NCBI RefSeq assembly: GCF_022539505.1
Contig: NC_061508.1
Location: 34,032,256-34,096,255, forward strand
Direction of reading: 5' to 3'
Length of the DNA: 64,000 nucleotides
Source: Lolium rigidum
Lineage: Eukaryota; Streptophyta; Magnoliopsida; Poales; Poaceae
Position numbers and translations under genes: made by a program. Of the stretch, positions 41,499 to 53,374 are shown one piece after another; the first letter of the stretch is position 1, and the number at the start of each line of letters is the position of its first letter. The notes beneath the pieces were generated by a model. That model was not told where the DNA came from. It made no database searches and saw nothing but the letters and a program-made list of their open reading frames with translations.

Positions 41499-43092
41499 TG
41501 ATGACGCGTAAAGCACACGCCCGTTGGGAACCCCAAGTGGAAGGTGTGATGCGTACAGCAGCAAGTTTCCCTCAGTAAGAAACCAAGGTTTATCGAACCA
41601 GTAGGAGTCAAGAAGCACGTCGAAGGTTGATGGCGGCGGGATGTAGTGCGAGCGCAACACCGGGGATTCCGGCGCCAACGTGGAACCTGCACAACACAAC
41701 CAAAGTACTTTGCCCCAACGAAACAGTGAGGTTGTCAATCTCACCGGCTTGCTGTAACAAAGGATTGGATGTATAGTGTGGATGATGATTGTTTGCACAA
41801 AACAGGAGAACAAGTATTGCAGTAGATTGTATTCGATGTAAAAGAATGGACCGGGGTCCACAATTCACTAGAGGTGTCTCTCCCATAAGATAAATAGCAT
41901 GTTGGGTGAACAAATTACAGTTGGGCAATTGACAAATAGAGCACATAAGGAGAAGACGACCATGCACATACATGATATGATGAGTATAGTGAGATTTAAT
42001 TGGGCATTACGACAAAGTACATAGACCGCTATCCAGCATGCATCTATGCCTAAAAAGTCCACCTTCAGGTTATCATCCGAACCCCTTCCGGTATTAAGTT
42101 GCAAACAACAGACAATTGCATTAAGTATGGTGCGTAATGTAATCAATAACTACATTATCGGACATAGCATCAATGTTTTATCCCTAGTGGCAACAGCACA
42201 TCCACAACCTTAGAACTTTCTGTCACTGTCCCAGATTTAATGGAGGCATGAACCCACTATCGAGCATAAATACTCCCTCTTGGAGTTAAGAGTAAAAACT
42301 TGGCCAGAGCCTCTACAAATAACGGAGAGCATGCAAGATCATAAACAACACATAGGTAATAGATTGATAATCAACATAACATAGTATTCTCTATCCATCG
42401 GATCCCAACAAACACAACATATAGCATTACAGATAGATGATCTTGATCGTGTTAGGCAGCTCACAAGATCCGACAATGAAGCACATAAGGAGAAGACGAC
42501 CATCTAGCTACTGCTATGGACCCATAGTCCGGGGGTGAACTACTCACTCATCACTCCGGAGGCGACCATGGCGGTGAAGAGTCCTCCAGGAGATGATTCC
42601 CCTCTCCGGCGGGGTGCCGGAGGCGATCTCTCGAATCCCCCGAGATGGGATTGGCGGCGTCTCTGGAAGGTTTTCCGTATCGTGGCTCTCGGTACTGGGG
42701 GTTTCGCGACGAAGACTATATGTAGGCGGAAGGGCAGGTAAAGGGGCGTCATGAGGGCCCCACACGCCAGGGCCGCGCGGCCAAGGCCCAGGCCGCGCCG
42801 CCCTGTTTTGGCGGCGCCTCGTGGCCCCACTTCGTAAGTCCTCCGGTCTTCTGGAAGCTTCGTGGAAAAACAGGCCCCTGGGCGTTGATTTCGTCCAATT
42901 CCGAGAATATTTCCTTACTAGGATTTCGAAACCAAAAACGAGCAGAAAACAGCAGCGGCTCTTCGGCATCTCGTTAATAGGTTAGTGCCGGAAAATGCAT
43001 AAATATGACATAAAGTATGCATAAAACATGTAGATATCATCAATAATGTGGCATGGAACATAAGAAATTATCGATACGTCGGAGACGTATCA
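41499..43092 (-). repeat. 3' LTR of the 7.7-kb gypsy element
   Basis: 1594 bp; minus strand TGATACGTCTCCGACGTATC...CGCGTCATCA. Compared with the 5' LTR it has a 22-bp patch (CACATAAGGAGAAGACGACC at 41943 on) copied from the LTR's own segment at 42482. Confidence 0.9.
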
Positions 43093-45223
43093 GCATCCCC
43101 AAGCTTAGTTCCTGCTCATCCTGAGCAGGTAAACGATTGCTATATTTGTTATATTTGTGCTAGAGCTTTGATTTTGAAAACAAGAAACAATTTTGTCAAC
43201 GGTAGTAATAAAGCATATGTGTTATGTAAATTATATCTTACAAGTTGCAAGCCTCATGCATAGTATACTAATAGTGCCCGCACCTTGTCCTAATTAGCTT
43301 GGATTACCGGGATTGTCATCGCAATACCTCTATGCCTCCTGTACAAAGGTCTAAGGAGAAAGCTCGCATTGGATTTCTCGCTTTTGATTATTCTCAACTT
43401 AGACATCCATACCGGGACAACATAGACAACAGATAATGGACTCCTCTTTAATGCATAAGCATGTAGCAACAATTAATGTTCTCATATGATATTGAGGATA
43501 TATGTCCAAAACTGAAACTTCCACCATGGATCATGGCTTTAGTTAGCGGCCCAATGTTCTTCTCTAACATTATGCATGCTCTAACCATTAAATGAGTGGT
43601 AAATCTCCCTTACTTCGGACAAGACGAACATGCATAGCAACTCACATGATATTCAACAAAGAGTAGTTGATGGCGTCCCCGAGAACATGGTTATCGCACA
43701 ACTAGCAACTTAATAAGAGATAAAGTGCATAAGTACATATTCAATACCACAATAGTTTTTAAGCTATTTGTCCCATGAGCTATATATTGCAAAGGTAAAG
43801 AATGGAAATTTTTAAAGGTAGCACTCAAGCAATTTACTTTGGAATGGCGGAGAAATACCATGTAGTAGGTAGGTATGGTGGACACAAATGGCATAGTGGT
43901 TGGCTCAAGGATTTTGGATGCATGAGAAGTATTCCCTCTCGATACAAGGTTTAGGCTAGCAAGGTTATTTGAAACAAACACAAGGATGAACCGGTGCAGC
44001 AAAACTCACATAAAAGACATATTGTAAACATTATAAGACTCTACACCGTCTTCCTTGTTGTTCAAATTCAATACTAGAAATTATCTAGACTTTAGAGAGA
44101 CCAATTATGCAAACCAAATTTTAGCAAGCTCTATGTGTTTCTTCATTAATAGGTGCAAAGTATATGATGCAAGAGCTTAAACATGAGCACAACAATTGCC
44201 AAGTATCAAATTATTCAAGACATTTTAGAATTACTACATGTAGCATTTCCCGATTCCAACCATATAACAATTTAACGAAGAAGATTCGACCTTCGCCATG
44301 AATACTATGAGTAAAGCCTAAGGACATATTTGTCCATATGCAACAGCGGAGCGTGTATCTCTCCCACACAATGAATGCTAGGATCCATTTTATTCAAACA
44401 AAAACAAAAACAAAAACAAATCGACGCTCCAAGCAAAGCACATAAGATGTGATGGAATAAAAATATAGTTTCAGGGGAGGAACCTGATAATGTTGTCGAT
44501 GAAGAAGGGGATGCCTTGGGCATCCCCAAGCTTAGACGCTTGAGTCTTCTTAAAATATGCAGGGGTGAACCACCGGGGCATCCCCAAGCTTAGAGCTTTC
44601 ACTCTCCTTGATCATATTGTATCATCTCCTCTCTTGATCCTTGAAAACTTCCTCCACACCAAACTCAAAACAACTCATTAGAGGGTTAGTGCACAATTAA
44701 AATTTACATGTTCAGAGGTGACATACTCATTCTTAACACTTCTGGACATTGCACAAAGCTACTGAAAGTCAATGGAATAGAAGAATCCATCAAGCATATC
44801 AAAACAGGCAATGCGAAATAAAAGGCAGAATCTGTCAAAACAGAACAGTTCGTAAAGACGAATTTTATTGAGGCACCAGACTTGCTCAGATGAAAATGCT
44901 CAAACTGAATGAAAGTTGCGTACATATCTGAGGATCACTCAAGTAAATTGGCATAATTTTCTGAGTTACCTACAGAGAATTAGGTCCAGATTCGTGACAG
45001 CAAAGAAATCTGTTTCTGCGCAGTAATCCACATCTAGTATGAACCTTACTATCAAAGACTTTACTTGGCACAACAATGCACAAAACTAAGATAAGGAGAG
45101 GTTGCTACAGTAGTAACAACTTCCAAGACTCAAATATAAAATAAAAGTACTGTAGTAAAAACATGGGTTGTCTCCCATAAGCGCTTTTCTTTAACGCCTT
45201 TCAGCTAGGCGCGAAAGTGTATA
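43093..45223. other. Non-coding internal region with repeated polypurine tracts
   Basis: No gene is seen. AAGCTTGGGGATGC (minus strand) next to the LTR at 43093-43107 is the working purine tract. Two further copies occur at 44518-44535 and 44576-44593, the first within a hairpin-capable GGATGCC...GGCATCC. Confidence 0.75.
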
Positions 45224-47370
45224 TCAAGTGTTATCAAGAGACGAAGTATCAACATCATAACTTGTTCTAATAATAGAATCAAAAGGTAACTTCATTCTCT
45301 TTCTAGGGAAGTGTTCCATACCTTTCTTGAGAGTAAATTGATATTTAATATTACCTTCCTTCATATCAATGATAGCTCCAACAGTTCGAAGAAAAGGTCT
45401 TCCCAATATAATGGGACAAGATGCATTGCATTCAATATCCAAGACAACAAAATCAACGGGGACAAGGTTATTGTTAACGGTAATGCGAACATTATCAACT
45501 CTCCCGAAAGGTTCCTTTATAGCATTATCAACAAGATTAACATCCAAATAACAATTTTTCAATGGTGGCAAGTCAAGCATATCATAAATTTTCTTAGGCA
45601 TAACGGAAATACTTGCACCAAGATCACATAAAGCATTACAATCAAAGTCATTGACCTTCATCTTAATGATGGGCTCCCAACCATCCTCTAGCTTCCTAGG
45701 AATAGAAGCTTCACGTTCTAGTTTCTCTTCTCTAGCTTTTATGAGAGCATTTGTAATATGTTTTGTGAAAGCCAAGTTTATAGCACTAGCATTAGGACTC
45801 TTAGCAAGTTTTTGTAAGAACTTTATAACTTCATAGATGTGGCAATCATCAAAATCCAAACCATTATGATCTACAGCAATGGGATCATCATCCCCAATGT
45901 TGGAAAAAATTTCAGCAGTTTTATCACAGGCAATTTCAGCAGTTTTAGCAGTTTCCGGCAGTTTTGCAGGCTTGCATTAGAAGTGGAAACATTGCCAACA
46001 CCAATTATTTTACCATTGATAGTAGGAGGTGCAGCAACATGTGGAGCATTAACATTACTAGTGGTGGTAATAGTCCAAACTTTAGCTACATTATTCTCTT
46101 TAGCTAGTTTTTCATTTTCTTCTCTTTCCCACCTAGCATGCAATTCAGCCATCAATCTAATATTCTCATTAATTCTAACTTGGATGGCATTTGCTGTAGT
46201 AACAATTTTATTATCAATATCCTCGGGTTTAGCAGCCATTTTATTAATTAAAGAAGATTGTGACGCAGACATGTATGAGATTCGGTTTTCAGCATTTGCA
46301 AGTTTAGTTTGCAACCTGTAAATTTCCATATTCAGATTTTCAAGTTGATTTCCTATATTCTTCAACAAGGTAGATTGTTCACTCATAGTTTTAGTAAACA
46401 ATTTATTTTTCTCATATTGTGATTGCATAAAGCTCTTGGTGGATCTTTCAATTTCTAACATCTTTTCCTCATTAGGTGAAACATATCTACCATAAGAGTT
46501 ACCATTAGCAGGATATGGCCTGGAATTATTGTAATTGTTATTTTTAACGAAATTCACATCAACATGTTCTTTTTGAGCAACCAATGAAGCTAACGGAACA
46601 TTATTAGGATCAACATTAGTCCTACCATTCACAAGCATAGACATAATAGCATCAATCTTATCACTCAAGGAAGAGGTTTCTTCGACGAATTTACCTTCTT
46701 ACCTTGTGGAGCTCTTTCCGTGTGCCATTCAGAGTAATTAATCATCATATTATCAAGAAGCTTTGTTGCTTCACCAAGAGTGATGGACATAAAGGTACCT
46801 CCAGTAGCTGAATCCAATAGGTTCCGCGAAGAAAAGTTCGATCCTGCATAAAAGGTTTGGATGATCATCCAAGTAGTCGATCCATGGGTTGGGCAATTTT
46901 TAACCAAAGATTTCATTCTTTCCCAAGCTTGTGCAACATGCTCATTATCCAATTGTTTAAAATTCATTATGCTACTCCTCAAAGATATAATTTTAGCGAG
47001 GGGATAATATCTACCAATAAAAGCATCCTTGCATTTAGTCCATGAATCAATACTATTCTTAGGCGAGAGATAGCAACCAATCTTTAGCTCTTCCTCTTAA
47101 TGAGAAAGGAAACAATTTTAATTTTATAATGTCACCATCTACATCTTTATACTTTTGCATTTCACACAATTCAACAAAATTATTGAGATGGGCAGCAGCA
47201 TCATCGAACTAACACCGAGAAAATTGCTCTCGCATAACAAGATTCAGTAAAGCAGGTTTAATTTCAAAGAATTCTGCTGTAGTAGCAGGTGGAGCAATAG
47301 GTGTGCATAAGAAATCATTATTATTTGTTGTTGTGAAATCACACAACTTAGTATTTTCAGGAGTACCCAT
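45224..47370 (-). pseudogene. gag and aspartic protease of the 7.7-kb gypsy element
   Basis: ATG at 47370 (MGTPENTKLCDF). The gag core follows: FVELCEMQKYKDVDGDIIKL, LFPFSLRGRAKDWL, then HVAQAWERMKSLVKNCP and TFYAGSNFSSRNLLDSATGG. Next come a long coiled-coil region (46668-45871) and the protease (45859-45224) with NALCDLGASISVMP (catalytic DLGAS) and CPIILGRPFLRT. Stops occur after EQFSRC and near 47060, with frame changes near 46670 and 45870. Reads to a TAG at 45224 without continuing into pol. Confidence 0.85.
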
Positions 47371-47595
47371 TTTAGCAGTAGTAAATAAAGCAAACTAGAT
47401 AAAATAAATGCAAGTAACTAATTTTTTTTTTGTGTTTTTAATATAGAGTGCAAGACAGTAAATAAAGTAAAGCTAGCAGCTAATTTTTTTGTGTTTTGAT
47501 ATAATGCAGCAAACAAAGTAGTAAATAAAATAAAGCAAGACAAAAACAAAGTAAAGAGATTGGATTGTGGAGACTCCCCTTGCAGCGTGTCTTGA

Positions 47596-47615
47596 TCTCC
47601 CCGGCAATGGCGCCA
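47596..47615 (-). other. Primer-binding site of the 7.7-kb gypsy element
   Basis: Minus strand TGGCGCCATTGCCGGGGAGA, 11 bases from the 5' LTR edge; matches the 3' end pattern used by Athila-like elements. Confidence 0.8.
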
Positions 47616-47626
47616 GAAATTTAGCT

Positions 47627-49214
47627 TGATGACGCGTAAAGCACACGCCCGTTGGGAACCCCAAGTGGAAGGTGTGATGCGTACAGCAGCAAGTTTCTCT
47701 CAGTAAGAAACCAAGGTTTATCGAACCAGTAGGAGTCAAGAAGCACGTCGAAGGTTGATGGCGGCGGGATGTAGTGCAGCGCAACACCAGGGATTCCGGC
47801 GCCAACGTGGAACCTGCACAACACAACCAAAGTACTTTGCCCCAACAAAACAGTGAGGTTGTCAATCTCACCGGCTTGCTGTAAAAAAGGATTAGATGTA
47901 TAGTGTGGATGATGATTGTTTGCAGAAAACAGTAGAACAAGTATTGCAGTAGATTGTATTCGATGTAAAAGAATGGACCGGGGTCCACAGTTCACTAGAG
48001 GTGTCTCTCCCATAAGATAAATAGCATGTTGGGTGAACAAATTACAGTTGGGCAATTGACAAATAGAGAGGGCATGACCATGCACATACATGATATGATG
48101 AGTATAGTGAGATTTAATTGGGCATTACGACAAAGTACATAGACCGCTATCTAGCATGCATCTATGCCTAAAAAGTCCACCTTCGAGGTTATCATCCGAA
48201 CCCCTTCCAGTATTAAGTTGCAAACAACGGACAATTGCATTAAGTATGGTGCGTAATGTAATCAATAACTACATCCTCGGACATAGCATCAATGTTTTAT
48301 CCCTAGTGGCAACAGCACATCCACAACCTTAGAACTTTCCGTCACTGTCCCAGATTTAATGGAGGCATGAACCCACTATCGAGCATAAATACTCCCTCTT
48401 GGAGTTAAGAGTAAAAACTTGGCCAGAGCCTCTACTAATAACGGAGAGCATGCAAGATCATAAACGACACATAGGTAATAGATTGATAATCAACATAACA
48501 TAGTATTCTCTATCCATCGGATCCCAACAAACACAACATATAGCATTACAGATAGATGATCTTGATCATGTTAGGCAGCTCACAAGATCCGACAATGAAG
48601 CACATAAGGAGAAGACGACCATCTAGCTACTGCTATGGACCCATAGTCCAGGGGTGAACTACTCACTCATCACTCCGGAGGCGACCATGGCGGTGAAGAG
48701 TCCTCCGGGAGATGATTCCCTTCTCCGGCGAGGGTGCCGGAGGCGATCTCCCGAATCCCCGAGATGGGATTGGCGGCGGCGGCGTCTCTGGAAGGTTTTC
48801 CGTATCGTGGCTCTCGGTACTGGGGGTTTCGCGACTATATGTAGGCGGAAGGGCAGGTAAAGGGGCGTCACGAGGGCCCCACACGCCAGGGCCGCGCGGC
48901 CAAGGCCCAGGCCGCGCCGCCCTGTTGTGGCGGCGCCTCGTGGCCCCACTTCGTAAGTCCTCCGGTCTTCTGGAAGCTTCGTGGAAAAATAGGCCCCTGG
49001 GCGTTGATTTCGTCCAATTCCAAGAATATTTCCTTACTAGGATTTCTGAAACCAAAAACAGCGAGAAAACAGACAATCGGCTCTTCGGCGTCTCGTTAAT
49101 AGGTTAGTGCCGGAAAATGCATAAATATGACATGAAGTATGCATAAAACATGTAGATATCATCAATAATGTGGCATGGAACATAAGAAATTATCGATACG
49201 TCGGAGACGTATCA
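47627..49214 (-). repeat. 5' LTR of the 7.7-kb gypsy element
   Basis: 1588 bp, close to identical to the other LTR, with small indels (for example GGCGGCGGCGTC against GGCGTC). The similarity indicates a fairly recent insertion. Confidence 0.9.
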
Positions 49215-49841
49215 AATCGCTAATCAACTTTTCGTGACAAAAGCTAGAAAAAATATTTACTACTTTTATTCCCATGCCAAGATGCACCCATGCATGTTAA
49301 AAATTGAGAAGGGTTATCATGAGGGGAGACGTGGAATTTGGTGATTTGGCGTCCCAGAGCACCCTATGTGCGTGCACGATGTGTCAGTTCATGTCTAGAG
49401 CGCGCTCTAGTAATGCACACAGACTGTTCGACAAAACAACAATACACTACCTCTGGGCAACTATGGCGTGTTTGGTAGGCTGCATGCTCCTTGGCTCGCA
49501 TCGGCGTAGCTTTTTTCGTCCTGTTTGGTTTCCTGGTCGACACCGCGTTCTTGCAGAAACCGGTTCTCAAATCACCCTCGGGCCAGGCCCTGGAGGAAGC
49601 CCGGTTTGGCCGTTTCTAGCGAGCCACCCCCGTTTTCGCAGAAGTGGAGAACGCGGCGTCCTCGCAGAGCCACCGCGGGAGATGTCGGGAGCTCGCGCGG
49701 GACGGCGAAATCTCGGCGCCATGAATTTGGTCACCGCGCTTGAATTTTCGCCACCGTATATAGGGGCCGCTCTCTCACCGGAAAATCCAAATCCCCCATT
49801 TCCCTCATTTCAAGCTCATCCAGCATCCCCGATCTAGCGAC

Positions 49842-50245
49842 ATGGCCGACTCTACCTCACCCGCACGGTCGGCGAGGCTTGCGGCGGCGAGGGCGGCTGT
49901 GGTGGCGGCTACTAGCCGTGGAGGATGGTTGACTTCTACGTGTGTGTCGATGACTTCGGTTGTGGTAAGCTTCTTCAAACCCTAGCCTTAGATCTAGATC
50001 TTATGAGTACACAACCTGAGTCTGAACGAATCCATTGTAGGACATTCCTTCGTCGCCGGAGGAGGTTGTGGAGGTTTTCCAGGTTCCATCTGACTCTACG
50101 ACGGGACGATGGTGCTGCCTGCATCTTCCACTGGGACGGTGGTGCTGGCTGCATCTCTGCTAGGGTCCCCTGCTTCCCCTACCTCGGTGCTGCGTGTGGC
50201 TCCTTTGATTGTAAGGCCGATCTTACCTACATCGCTGTTCTTTGA
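49842..50245 (+). other. Possible 5' exons of the Myb/SANT gene
   Basis: The ATG at 49842 begins MADSTSPARSARLAAARAAV. A GTAAGC donor at about 49966, a CATTGTAG acceptor at about 50040 (exon starts DIPSSPEEVVEVFQVP) and a GTAAGG donor near 50211 suggest upstream exons. The frames do not join cleanly, so the model is provisional. Confidence 0.35.
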
Positions 50246-50412
50246 TGTGGTACTGGTAGTTCATAGATCTGCTACTGCTTAAGGATTTCCATTTGGTAGT
50301 TCATTGATCTGGTAGTGCTTACGGATTTCCATTTGGTAGTTCATTGATCTGGTAGTGTTCATCATGTAGGCGATCATACCTTTGGGTTTCCCCTGATCTG
50401 TCTGCGGAAAGT

Positions 50413-51074
50413 ATGAATGCTCAGTCATCTCTGATAGCAAGCAAACCAGCCATGGTTTGGAAACCTGAGCTATCAGAGTTTGTGCTGAACCGGTTGGTTC
50501 AGCTCGTCCGTAGCGGCGTCTGCTTCAACATGGGATTCAAGGAGGAGCAGATGAAGAAGGTAGCCGCGGATGTTCTTGCATTGGCGGGGGTACATGTCAC
50601 CACTCTTCAGCTGTACAACCACATCAGAAACTGGAGGACGAAGTGGAGCGTCATCACGAAGATGAAATCCGATCGCATTCTGGACTGGAGCGAAGCTGGT
50701 TGCTGCTTCTACGGCGGTGATGAAGGGGCGGCGGACGAGTACATCCTGGTACAAATCCTCATTGAGCTCTTGCATAGATCTCAAAGTATATAATGTCAAT
50801 GTCGTGTACGCTTACAGGTGTTCCTTGTCGATTGAAGCGGTACCCGAAGCACCGTCAGTATATCGACACTCCGATCAGCAACTACGCTCAGATGAAGACG
50901 ATCTTCACTCCCCGGTTCGTCTGCAAGGCGCAACTGTTCCAGCCTAACTTGCTGGTCAGGGCAATCGACTTCATTGCAGACAATGAAGCCGAGTATGCCG
51001 TCTACCGTAAGCTGCAGCCACCGAAGAGGAGGAGCTGGCTTAGGACCTGGCTCCGTAAACAGTTTCCTGCTTAG
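50413..51074 (+). CDS. Myb/SANT-like domain protein of the Harbinger-associated type
   Basis: Two exons, 50413-50748 and 50838-51074 (donor CTG|GTACAA, acceptor TTGAAG|CGG), join in phase 0 to 190 residues. Residues 15-110 have the Myb/SANT-like pattern: VWKPELSEFVLNRLVQLVRS, FKEEQMKKVAADVL, VTTLQLYNHIRNWRTKWSVI, ILDWSEAG. Exon 2 begins RYPKHRQYIDTPISNYAQM, the usual second block of this family (a conserved hydrophobic-T/K-PI-x-x-Y-x-x-M motif). The end is Lys/Arg-rich. In PIF/Harbinger elements this protein brings the transposase to DNA and into the nucleus. Here it stands without a transposase. Upstream exons are possible. Confidence 0.65.
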
Positions 51075-51612
51075 TGCTTCTGCTTCCTTCGTCATGAACC
51101 GCTGATTTTGGGAGATGATCTTGTATCCCTCCATTAGCTAGGACTTGCTACAACCTGATCCCCAGTTTGTAATGATGAACTTGTTCGAGGTGGTATATAC
51201 TAACCCCTCGTGACAAACCTGCGATGCATCGCGAAGTAGTTGCTTCGTTTGTGATGCATCGCCCACTAAGTAGTAGTTGATGTGTATTACCAGCATCTTT
51301 TCTGATGAACTGAATCTCATGTGTGTTGTTATTCAGTTTTGGGTAACCTCACCACTCAAAGTGAAGGAGTTACCACAACACTGAGCTATCTGCAATCAAA
51401 TAGGCTGTGGGTTGTACGACCTGGGAAGAATGGGCTGGAAACGGGCAACCAAACGATGGGGCCTGGGTTCCTTATCCGGCGCGCAAAAGGGCTCACAGGC
51501 TACCAAACGACCGGCCGAAAGTGGCTCATGGCCCGTTCGCAACGTGCAATGCGCCCCATCTTGCTGGCGTAGTCATGCAAGAAATCGGCTCAGATATCCA
51601 AACGTGCCCCTA

Positions 51613-52798
51613 ATGGTTTAACTGCCTACTACATCACACATCTCAATGCCATCTACTCCTCCTTTCGTTCCGTAGCTAGTTGTAGATTGACCTTCCGGTC
51701 GAACAAGCGGCATGCCCATGTTGTTGCGTGTTTTCCACTCTGAAACACTGACATGTCATTTCACCTGGCGTTCTTTGTCCTTGGAACGCAAAGTGTGAGG
51801 AAGAGGCGGAGGGAGACATGTGTTAGAATAGGTTCTAATTGTGTGAAGCATGATTTCAATCTTAAAATTTTCATAAATATACAACACATTCAAACTTTAG
51901 AAAATTACATAAACTAACTACCACTATTCTTAACTGACGTCTCTAACATAATTATACATATACTAACTACACCTAATTCTTAATCCACAATTGTGCCTAG
52001 TCAACGCCGTTACCATCAGCATTGTCGGAAACCTCCATCGGGTACATTCTGTCCTTTCCCTGGCCACGCACCTTCGTTGGCGTCTTCCCCTTGCCCTACA
52101 CCTTTATGTTTACCAACGATTTGTCCTGAGCCGTACGCACATCCTCTTAATACATTACGCCGGTTCTAGCCCGCTATGCTCCTACATCGCCCATAGAATT
52201 CTTAGAATCTACGAGAGCTTCCGTGAGCTGTTGCTGCTCCGTGGCATGTCTGGCCCAATTTATGGCCTAAAGTCGGCCTTGGAGTAGGCTAGAGCCTCGT
52301 CGATGCCGTCCTCACCATCAAATTCAATATTGGGGGAGGGACGGGATCAACATCGAACGTGAACCGGCGACCGGCATCATGTCCGGCATGTGGCTTTTGG
52401 TCGAGCTCGGAGTAGTCCTTCTTGAGCCACCGCTCGGCTCAAGAAACCATGGATAGTTGATCCGGCGACTATGGTTGGAGTTGGCATCGCAAGCGGGGGG
52501 TGGAGCCACCGCGAGCCATGTAAAGCTTAGAGGACTGGTTGTGGGTGGCAAGGCGAGGAAGAGGAGGCAAGTGGCTCCATGGGTGCAATGAGGAGGGAAT
52601 GTGCCTCTTATTACATGCGTCCCAACGGACCGGAATCAATAGCTACCGGGGAGCGTTCGCGCGATGAGCAGGGTATCGATTGAGCTCACTACACTAGCCA
52701 AGAGAGGGAAGGTACGAGCGGCTAGGCTAGTAGCGTAGGCAGCGAGCAAGCTTTCTGCCTGCCAGTGGAAGCGCCATTGAAGGTGAGCTGCATGGACG
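51613..52798. other. Unassigned; decayed minus-strand coding-like sequence
   Basis: 51780-51990 is AT-rich. From about 52580 down to 52000 the minus strand has coding-like pieces (MARGGSTP, KKDYSELDQKPHAG, FTFDVDPVPPP, DEALAYSKADF) in changing frames. It is probably an old transposon cargo or gene fragment; no family is recognised. Confidence 0.35.
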
Positions 52799-52890
52799 CG
52801 CATGAGAGCAACATGGGTCCACACGTGAAATTTTCCCACGTGCGCATGAGAGCATCATGGGTCCACACGTAAAATTTTCCCACGTTCGCA
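52799..52890. repeat. 44-bp tandem duplication
   Basis: CGCATGAGAGCAACATGGG...CCCACGTG at 52799-52842 is repeated at 52843-52886 with three substitutions; each unit contains GGGTCCACACGT. Confidence 0.85.
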
Positions 52891-53119
52891 TGGCGCGTCT
52901 AAGCTTATACTTAGTCCTACCTGTAAACTTTACCAGGATTCCACCTTATACCACGAACAGTCAAATGGTGTGGGACCGCAAGAAACACGCCGTTTGGTTA
53001 TTTACGTGGCTAGTTTCAATGAAAGAAGGTAAAAGTGAGAAGTATTTCGAGCGTTGCGTGAAACCAAGTAGCACAAGGCTACGTAGGACACGGAACCAAT
53101 TTTCTTATAATCTTATTAA

Positions 53120-53371
53120 GACTGCTCATAGTGTGGGTAACATAGGTGATAACATCACACATCTCAAGATATTTTTGTGATATGGTACGATAATAAATGA
53201 AAGAGAGAGTGATGTGGTAACTAGCTATATTACCATAACATAACACAAACCCAAAACAATAGTATGAGTCTACAACATAATTAATGACACACTACTACTA
53301 TGGAGGTAGTAACTTATACTAGTAACATAACATCTAGTCTAAATTACTCCCCACTATGACTATGAGTAGCC
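53120..53371. mobile_element. Tourist-type MITE (252 bp)
   Basis: Left end GACTGCTCATAGTGTGGGTA and inverted right end GGCTACTCATAGTCATAGTG; TSD TAA (53117-53119 and 53372-53374). This is a common grass Tourist family derived from PIF/Harbinger. Confidence 0.85.
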
Positions 53372-53374
53372 TAA

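Larger units (their letters stand above)
41499..49214 (-). mobile_element. Complete non-autonomous gypsy retrotransposon, 7716 bp
   Basis: Two LTRs (41499-43092 and 47627-49214) in direct orientation, coding strand minus, TG...CA ends, 5-bp TSD AATCG (41494-41498 and 49215-49219). A PBS lies inside the right LTR and a purine tract inside the left LTR. The internal part has gag and an aspartic protease only; the 2.1 kb where reverse transcriptase and integrase should be is non-coding. Protein features fit the Athila-like branch. It would depend on enzymes from a relative. Confidence 0.92.
49466..51612 (+). mobile_element. Probable PIF/Harbinger-related element carrying only a Myb/SANT-like gene
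   Basis: GGCGTGTTTGGTAGG at about 49470 and CCAAACGTGCCCC at about 51600 are roughly inverted, and several (G)TTTGG(T)/CCAAACG motifs cluster at both ends. The interior holds a Myb/SANT-like gene of the type that accompanies PIF/Harbinger transposases, but no transposase. A clean TSD was not found, so the borders are uncertain. Confidence 0.4.

Noticed and set aside
49466..51612. Exact borders and TSD of the Myb/SANT element
   Set aside because: Left CTA and right TAA do not match, and the inverted similarity is only 10-12 bases; only approximate borders are given.
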